A DNA stretch of 64,000 nt from Tomitella gaofuii. Its GTDB lineage: Bacteria; Actinomycetota; Actinomycetes; Mycobacteriales; Mycobacteriaceae. A program made the position numbers and the translations under genes. Numbering within the stretch: the stretch's first letter is position 1; each line of letters starts with the position of its first letter. The DNA is taken from contig NZ_CP059900.1 of NCBI RefSeq assembly GCF_014126825.1, forward strand, positions 2,866,954 through 2,930,953. The letters are read 5' to 3'. Below, piece by piece: positions 60,399 through 64,000 of this stretch. The notes below the pieces were generated by a model. The model had not been told where the DNA came from and searched no databases. It saw only the letters and a list, made by a program, of their open reading frames with translations.

Positions 60399-61177
60399 GA
60401 CCGTCCCCCCGTGGTCGACCCCCCCGTCGCCGGGCCCCCCGCCGACGGCCGCCAGACGACTCCGGCGAGACGTCCGGTGGGCGCGCCCCGCCGGTGGCTG
60501 AACAGCGTCGTGTCCTCGATGGTGCAGCGCGGGTCCACCACGACCGATTCCACGCCCGCCGCGCCCAGTTGCCGCGCGACCCCGGCGCGGATGTCCAGCC
60601 CCGTCGTGGCCTTGCGCGTGCGGCAGGCGCTGCCGGGCAGATACTCCTCCACGTCGGCCTGCATGTGCGGCGGCACCTCGTAGCAGCCGCCGCACGCCGC
60701 CGGACCCAGCAGCGCGCCGATCCGTTCCGGCCGCGCCCCCAGCCCGGCCATGGCCTCGATCGCACGCGGGACGATGCCGATGCGCGCGCCGATCCGGCCC
60801 GCGTGCACCGCCGCGATCACGCCCGCCTCCTCGTCCGCGAGCAGGACGGGCACGCAGTCGGCCGTGAGCACCACCAGCGCGAGGTCCGGCTCGGTCGTGA
60901 CGAGCGCGTCCGTCACCTCCACTGCCCAGCCCACAGGCCCGTCCACGACGGTGACATTGCGCGAATGCACCTGTTCCATCCACACCAGCCGAGGCGGGGC
61001 GAGCCCCAGCGCGCCGGCCAGCCGCGCGCGGTTGGCGGCGACCGCGCCGGGATCGTCTCCCACATGGTCGCCGAGATTGAACGAGTCGTAGGGCGCATCC
61101 GAGACTCCGCCGGCGCGCGTGGTGAACACCATGCGCGCCGGCGGGCCTGCGTGCACCGCTCCGGTGACTGTCCTCAC
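60395..61177 (-). CDS. pgeF: Peptidoglycan editing factor PgeF/YfiH (laccase domain)
   Basis: A 260-residue DUF152 protein: [46 protein letters not shown] and [11 protein letters not shown] contain the Cys and His metal ligands. In E. coli the homologue corrects misincorporated amino acids in peptidoglycan precursors. The usual HAGWRG is HAGRIG here. The ATG overlaps the ftsZ stop (ATGA). Confidence 0.92.
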   Translation of the reverse strand: MRTVTGAVHAGPPARMVFTTRAGGVSDAPYDSFNLGDHVGDDPGAVAANRARLAGALGLAPPRLVWMEQVHSRNVTVVDGPVGWAVEVTDALVTTEPDLALVVLTADCVPVLLADEEAGVIAAVHAGRIGARIGIVPRAIEAMAGLGARPERIGALLGPAACGGCYEVPPHMQADVEEYLPGSACRTRKATTGLDIRAGVARQLGAAGVESVVVDPRCTIEDTTLFSHRRGAPTGRLAGVVWRPSAGGPATGGSTTGGRS

Positions 61178-62421
61178 CTCCGCATGAACGGCGGGACGTC
61201 GACGTCGTCGTCGAGGTCGTCGATCACCTCACGCTCGGCGCCGCCTCGCTCGGCGCCGCCTCGCTCGGCACCGCCGCGCACCCCCCCGCCGCGCTGGGCC
61301 GACTCAGCGGCGGCCCCGGAGGACGCGGGAGCGGGGAAGGTGACCGGCTGCGGCCGGTCGGACGCGTCGCCGGAGGCTCCGGCCCGCGACTGCCCGATCT
61401 GGCCGGCGCGGCCCGCGTCGATCGTCGAGCGGCCGCGCGATTCGACCCCGGCGTCGATCTGCTTGTTCTGCGGCGCACCGCCGTCGAACCCCGCGGCGAT
61501 GACCGTCACCCGGACCTCGTCGCCCAGCGAATCGTCGATCACCGTGCCGAAGATGATGTTGGCCTCGATGTGCGCCGACTCCTGGACCAGCGAGGCGGCC
61601 TCGTTGATCTCGAACAGCCCCAGGTCGCTGCCGCCGGCGATGGAGATGAGCACGCCGTGCGCGCCGTCCATCGACGCCTCGAGCAGCGGCGAGTTGATCG
61701 CGGACTCCGCCGCCTTGAGCGAGCGCCCCTCCCCCCGCGAGGAGCCGATCCCCATCAGGGCGCTGCCGGCCCCGGACATCACCGACTTGACGTCGGCGAA
61801 GTCGACGTTGATCAGCCCCGGGGTGGTGATGAGGTCGGTGATGCCCTGGACGCCGTTGAGGAGGACCTCGTCGGCCGAGCGGAACGCGTCCATGAGGCTC
61901 ACCGCAGCGTCGCCGAGCTGCAACAGGCGGTCGTTGGGGATGACGATGAGCGTGTCGCACGACTCGCGGAGGGTCGTGATGCCCGCCTCGGCCTGGCCGC
62001 CCCGGCGCTTGCCCTCGAACGAGAACGGCCGGGTGACGACCCCGATGGTGAGCGCGCCGAGCTTGCGCGCGATGCTCGCCACGACCGGGGCCCCGCCGGT
62101 GCCGGTGCCGCCGCCCTCACCGGCGGTGACGAAGACCATGTCCGCCCCCTTGAGGAGCTCTTCGATCTCGTCCTTGGCGTCCTCTGCGGCCCTGCGCCCC
62201 ACCTCGGGGTCGGCACCGGCGCCGAGTCCGCGCGTGGAGTCGCGACCGACGTCGAGCTTGACGTCGGCATCGCTCATGAGCAGGGCCTGCGCATCGGTGT
62301 TGATGGCAATGAACTCCACCCCCTTCAGTCCCTGCTCGATCATCCGGTTGACGGCGTTGACCCCACCGCCGCCGATTCCGACGACCTTGATGACGGCGAG
62401 GTAATTGTGCGGGGGCGTCAT
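61174..62421 (-). CDS. ftsZ: Cell division GTPase FtsZ
   Basis: FtsZ polymerises into the division ring. The 415 residues carry [16 protein letters not shown], the tubulin signature [37 protein letters not shown] and the T7-loop glutamate and aspartate region. The disordered tail has three GGAER units and ends in the conserved [15 protein letters not shown] peptide that binds SepF and FtsW in actinobacteria. ATG 62421 follows a short leader with a hairpin. Confidence 0.98.
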   Translation of the reverse strand: MTPPHNYLAVIKVVGIGGGGVNAVNRMIEQGLKGVEFIAINTDAQALLMSDADVKLDVGRDSTRGLGAGADPEVGRRAAEDAKDEIEELLKGADMVFVTAGEGGGTGTGGAPVVASIARKLGALTIGVVTRPFSFEGKRRGGQAEAGITTLRESCDTLIVIPNDRLLQLGDAAVSLMDAFRSADEVLLNGVQGITDLITTPGLINVDFADVKSVMSGAGSALMGIGSSRGEGRSLKAAESAINSPLLEASMDGAHGVLISIAGGSDLGLFEINEAASLVQESAHIEANIIFGTVIDDSLGDEVRVTVIAAGFDGGAPQNKQIDAGVESRGRSTIDAGRAGQIGQSRAGASGDASDRPQPVTFPAPASSGAAAESAQRGGGVRGGAERGGAERGGAEREVIDDLDDDVDVPPFMRR

Positions 62422-62525
62422 GTGCTCTCGCCTTCCATGTTGCTCGATCTACGTCTGTCTTCCCGAAGCGTCCGGTGCTGCGACTGCGGCCGCCGCGTCG
62501 CGGCGCGGCGCACATCCGACCCGAA

Positions 62526-62563
62526 AACCCTCAACCTCAACCAAAGGGTTAGAGTTATGTCAA
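62526..62563 (-). promoter_or_regulatory. Hairpin and TTGACA element upstream of ftsZ
   Basis: The minus strand reads TTGACA (62563-62558), then AACCCT and AGGGTT arms (within 62550-62526) around a GGTTGAGGTTG core that contains two TTGAGG direct repeats. The gap between ftsQ and ftsZ is 250 bp. The TTGACA could be a -35; no good -10 is visible at the normal distance. A conserved ftsZ control region is plausible. Confidence 0.45.
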
Positions 62564-62671
62564 GTACCGAACTATGCGCAGACGCTATGCATCGCCGCGC
62601 GCTGTTGCCAGGAGGCGCGCCGAACACGACGGAGTTTGCCTCCCCCGCCGCCGCCGCGCACCGCCCGACGC

Positions 62672-63367
62672 TCACTTGGTGGTGGGGAGATTGGGGCTCG
62701 ACACGTCGACCGTCTGCCCCGGCTGCTGCAGGACCGCGAGCGCCACAGGCGCCTTGAGCCCGCTGCGCTCCACGCTCCCCCACACCAGCGTGCGGCCGTC
62801 GGCGAGCCCGAAGGAGATGTCCGACGGCGAACCGACGTCGATCGACGTGATCTGCCCGCGCAGCTCCGGCGGCAGCCCGCCGACCACCTGCAGCACCGAA
62901 CGGAGCAGCTCGGCGTCTCCGTGATCCGCCATGGTGATCTTGGGCAGCCCCGGCGGCGGTGGTTCCGCCGCGAAGTCGATCCCGGAACGGTCCAGCAGGT
63001 GGGGCCCGTCACCGGTGTCGCGGAACGCCACCGGCACCCGTTCCGTCACATCGACCCGGATCGTGGACGGGAACTCCCGGTGCACGCTCACCCGGGCGAC
63101 CCGCGCGATTCCGGCCACCCGGTGCGCGGCGGCGGAGGTGTCCACCTGCATCAGCGGGGTTCCCGCCGGCACCGCGAGTGCGGAGACGACCTCGGGCTCG
63201 GTCAACCGGTCCAGCCCCGTCACCTCGACCGTCCGCACCGACATCGCCGGAGTGAACCACAGCACGCCTACGGCCACGAGCGCCGCGGCCACCGCGGCGG
63301 TCACGGCCAGCAGCACCCGGTTGCGGCGACGCTGTGGCAGGACCGGGCGTCGCAGCAGACGCCTCAC
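62672..63367 (-). CDS. ftsQ: Cell division protein FtsQ
   Basis: A 231-residue bitopic protein: basic cytoplasmic N-terminus (RRLLRRPVLPQRRRNR), one membrane helix (about 17-38), a POTRA domain (VRTVEVTGLDRLTEPEVVSAL, GTPLMQVD) and the beta domain (TIRVDVTERVPVAF). FtsQ recruits FtsB/FtsL to the divisome. The ATG overlaps the murC stop by four bases. Confidence 0.95.
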   Translation of the reverse strand: MRRLLRRPVLPQRRRNRVLLAVTAAVAAALVAVGVLWFTPAMSVRTVEVTGLDRLTEPEVVSALAVPAGTPLMQVDTSAAAHRVAGIARVARVSVHREFPSTIRVDVTERVPVAFRDTGDGPHLLDRSGIDFAAEPPPPGLPKITMADHGDAELLRSVLQVVGGLPPELRGQITSIDVGSPSDISFGLADGRTLVWGSVERSGLKAPVALAVLQQPGQTVDVSSPNLPTTK

Positions 63368-64000
63368 CGGCGCCCCCGGCTCCCGGCGGTGTCGTCACGC
63401 GCCGTGGACCCCAGGGCGGTCAGGATCTCGGGGCCCGACATCGTGATGTCGCCGGCGCCCATGGTGATCACCAGGTCGCCCGCCTGCGCCAACTCCGCGA
63501 TCTGGGCCGGCGCCGCGGACAGGTCGGGCTGGAAGTACGCGATGCTGGTGATCTTCTCTGCGATGAGCAGGCCGCTCACCCCCGCCACCGACCGCTCCCG
63601 TGCGCCGTACACGTCGAGCACCACTGCGATGTCCGCCAGGCTCAGCGCCGCTGCGAACTCCGCGGCGAATGCCGCCGTCCGCGAGTACAGGTGAGGCTGA
63701 AAGGCGACGATCACGCGGCCGTGTGCACCGGATCCGCGTGGGCCCACCATGTCGCGCGCCGCCTGGAGCACGGCCTCGACCTCCGTCGGATGGTGGGCGT
63801 AGTCGTCGATCACCCGCACACCCGCGACCTCTCCCCGCAGCTGGAAGCGACGGTGCACGCCGCCGAACCCCGCCAGGCCGTCGAGGGCCCGGTCCAGCGT
63901 CGCCCCGGCCTCCCGCGCGGCGAGGAGCGCGCCCACCGCATTGACCGCCATGTGGCGGCCGGCCACGGACAGCGTCATCGGCCGCGGATGGTCCTCGCCC
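63364..64000 (-). CDS. murC: UDP-N-acetylmuramate-alanine ligase (N-terminal part cut by window)
   Basis: The visible part is about the last 212 residues of MurC, which adds L-alanine to UDP-MurNAc. It contains the C-terminal Mur ligase domain with FQLRGEVAGVRVIDDYAHHPTEV, VAFQPHLYSRT, VVLDVYGARE and GDLVITMGAGDI. The N-terminal and ATP-binding domains lie beyond the right edge. The stop overlaps ftsQ. Confidence 0.95.
   Translation of the reverse strand, partial: GEDHPRPMTLSVAGRHMAVNAVGALLAAREAGATLDRALDGLAGFGGVHRRFQLRGEVAGVRVIDDYAHHPTEVEAVLQAARDMVGPRGSGAHGRVIVAFQPHLYSRTAAFAAEFAAALSLADIAVVLDVYGARERSVAGVSGLLIAEKITSIAYFQPDLSAAPAQIAELAQAGDLVITMGAGDITMSGPEILTALGSTARDDTAGSRGRR

Noticed and set aside
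61200-61280. The repeated GGAER units of the FtsZ tail as a CRISPR-like or regulatory repeat
   Set aside because: They are three 15-bp in-frame units in a disordered coding tail, without spacers.

Overview
The window is a continuous stretch of a very GC-rich actinobacterial chromosome. It most likely comes from a mycolic-acid-type actinobacterium (Mycobacteriales/Corynebacteriales) outside Mycobacterium itself. Several things point there. The gene orders trpE-(Trp membrane protein)-trpC-trpB, hisD-C-B-H-A-impA-F-I, nadA-B-C with nrtR, bioB-bsaP with bioQ, ileS-dinB-lspA-rluD-dnaE-ilvA and murC-ftsQ-ftsZ-pgeF-yggS-sepF-yggT-wag31 are those of this order. The window also has GTGA/ATGA start-stop overlaps, a DUF222-HNH (13E12-type) protein, an Mtb12-like lipoprotein and a mycofactocin-type SDR. 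I cannot name the genus from the sequence alone.

Layout. 1-4470 (minus): trp operon end (trpE, membrane protein, trpC, trpB cut by the window edge). 4486-7341 (minus): a tautomerase, a DUF1059-like protein and an ECF41/SigJ-type sigma factor module with a PEP-mutase-like enzyme and a carboxymuconolactone-decarboxylase-like protein. 7600-8259 (plus): a protein-isoaspartate-methyltransferase-like enzyme. 8287-15603 (minus): his operon, with two small membrane proteins embedded in it. 15763-20197: nadABC (minus) divergent from nrtR (plus), sharing a palindromic operator. 20261-25470: membrane and hypothetical proteins, a DUF222-HNH protein and an acetyltransferase. 25471-27559: bsaP-bioB divergent from bioQ. 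27620-34119 (plus): drug-type ABC exporter, acyl-CoA ligase, AhpD-like protein, AGCS symporter and YigZ-like protein. 33966-37411 (minus): bioA-bioF-bioD, with a second BioQ-like site before bioF. 37542-43841: redox enzymes, a lipoprotein with two cupredoxin-like domains, and an MFS pump/TetR divergon with duplicated operators. 43893-56846 (minus): ilvA, dnaE, a membrane-anchored protein, rluD, lspA, a lipoprotein, dinB and ileS, the last preceded by a T-box. 57139-64000 (minus): small membrane protein, wag31, yggT, sepF, yggS, pgeF, ftsZ, ftsQ and the C-terminal part of murC.

How it works together. Most of the window is core metabolism: Trp, His, NAD, biotin and Ile synthesis. The control elements can be read from the DNA: NrtR on nadABC, BioQ on bioB and bioFD, an Ile-specific translational T-box on ileS, and a TetR switch on an MFS pump. 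The right end is the division and cell-wall cluster, where FtsZ, SepF and Wag31 cooperate in septation and polar growth. trpF is not present in this trp cluster. The HisA here looks like the bifunctional PriA type, which would fill that step. The less explained parts are the sigma-factor module with iteron-like repeats, the double-cupredoxin lipoprotein, the acidic LspA tail, the antisense 3' overlap of bioD with yigZ, and several small membrane proteins in amino-acid operons.
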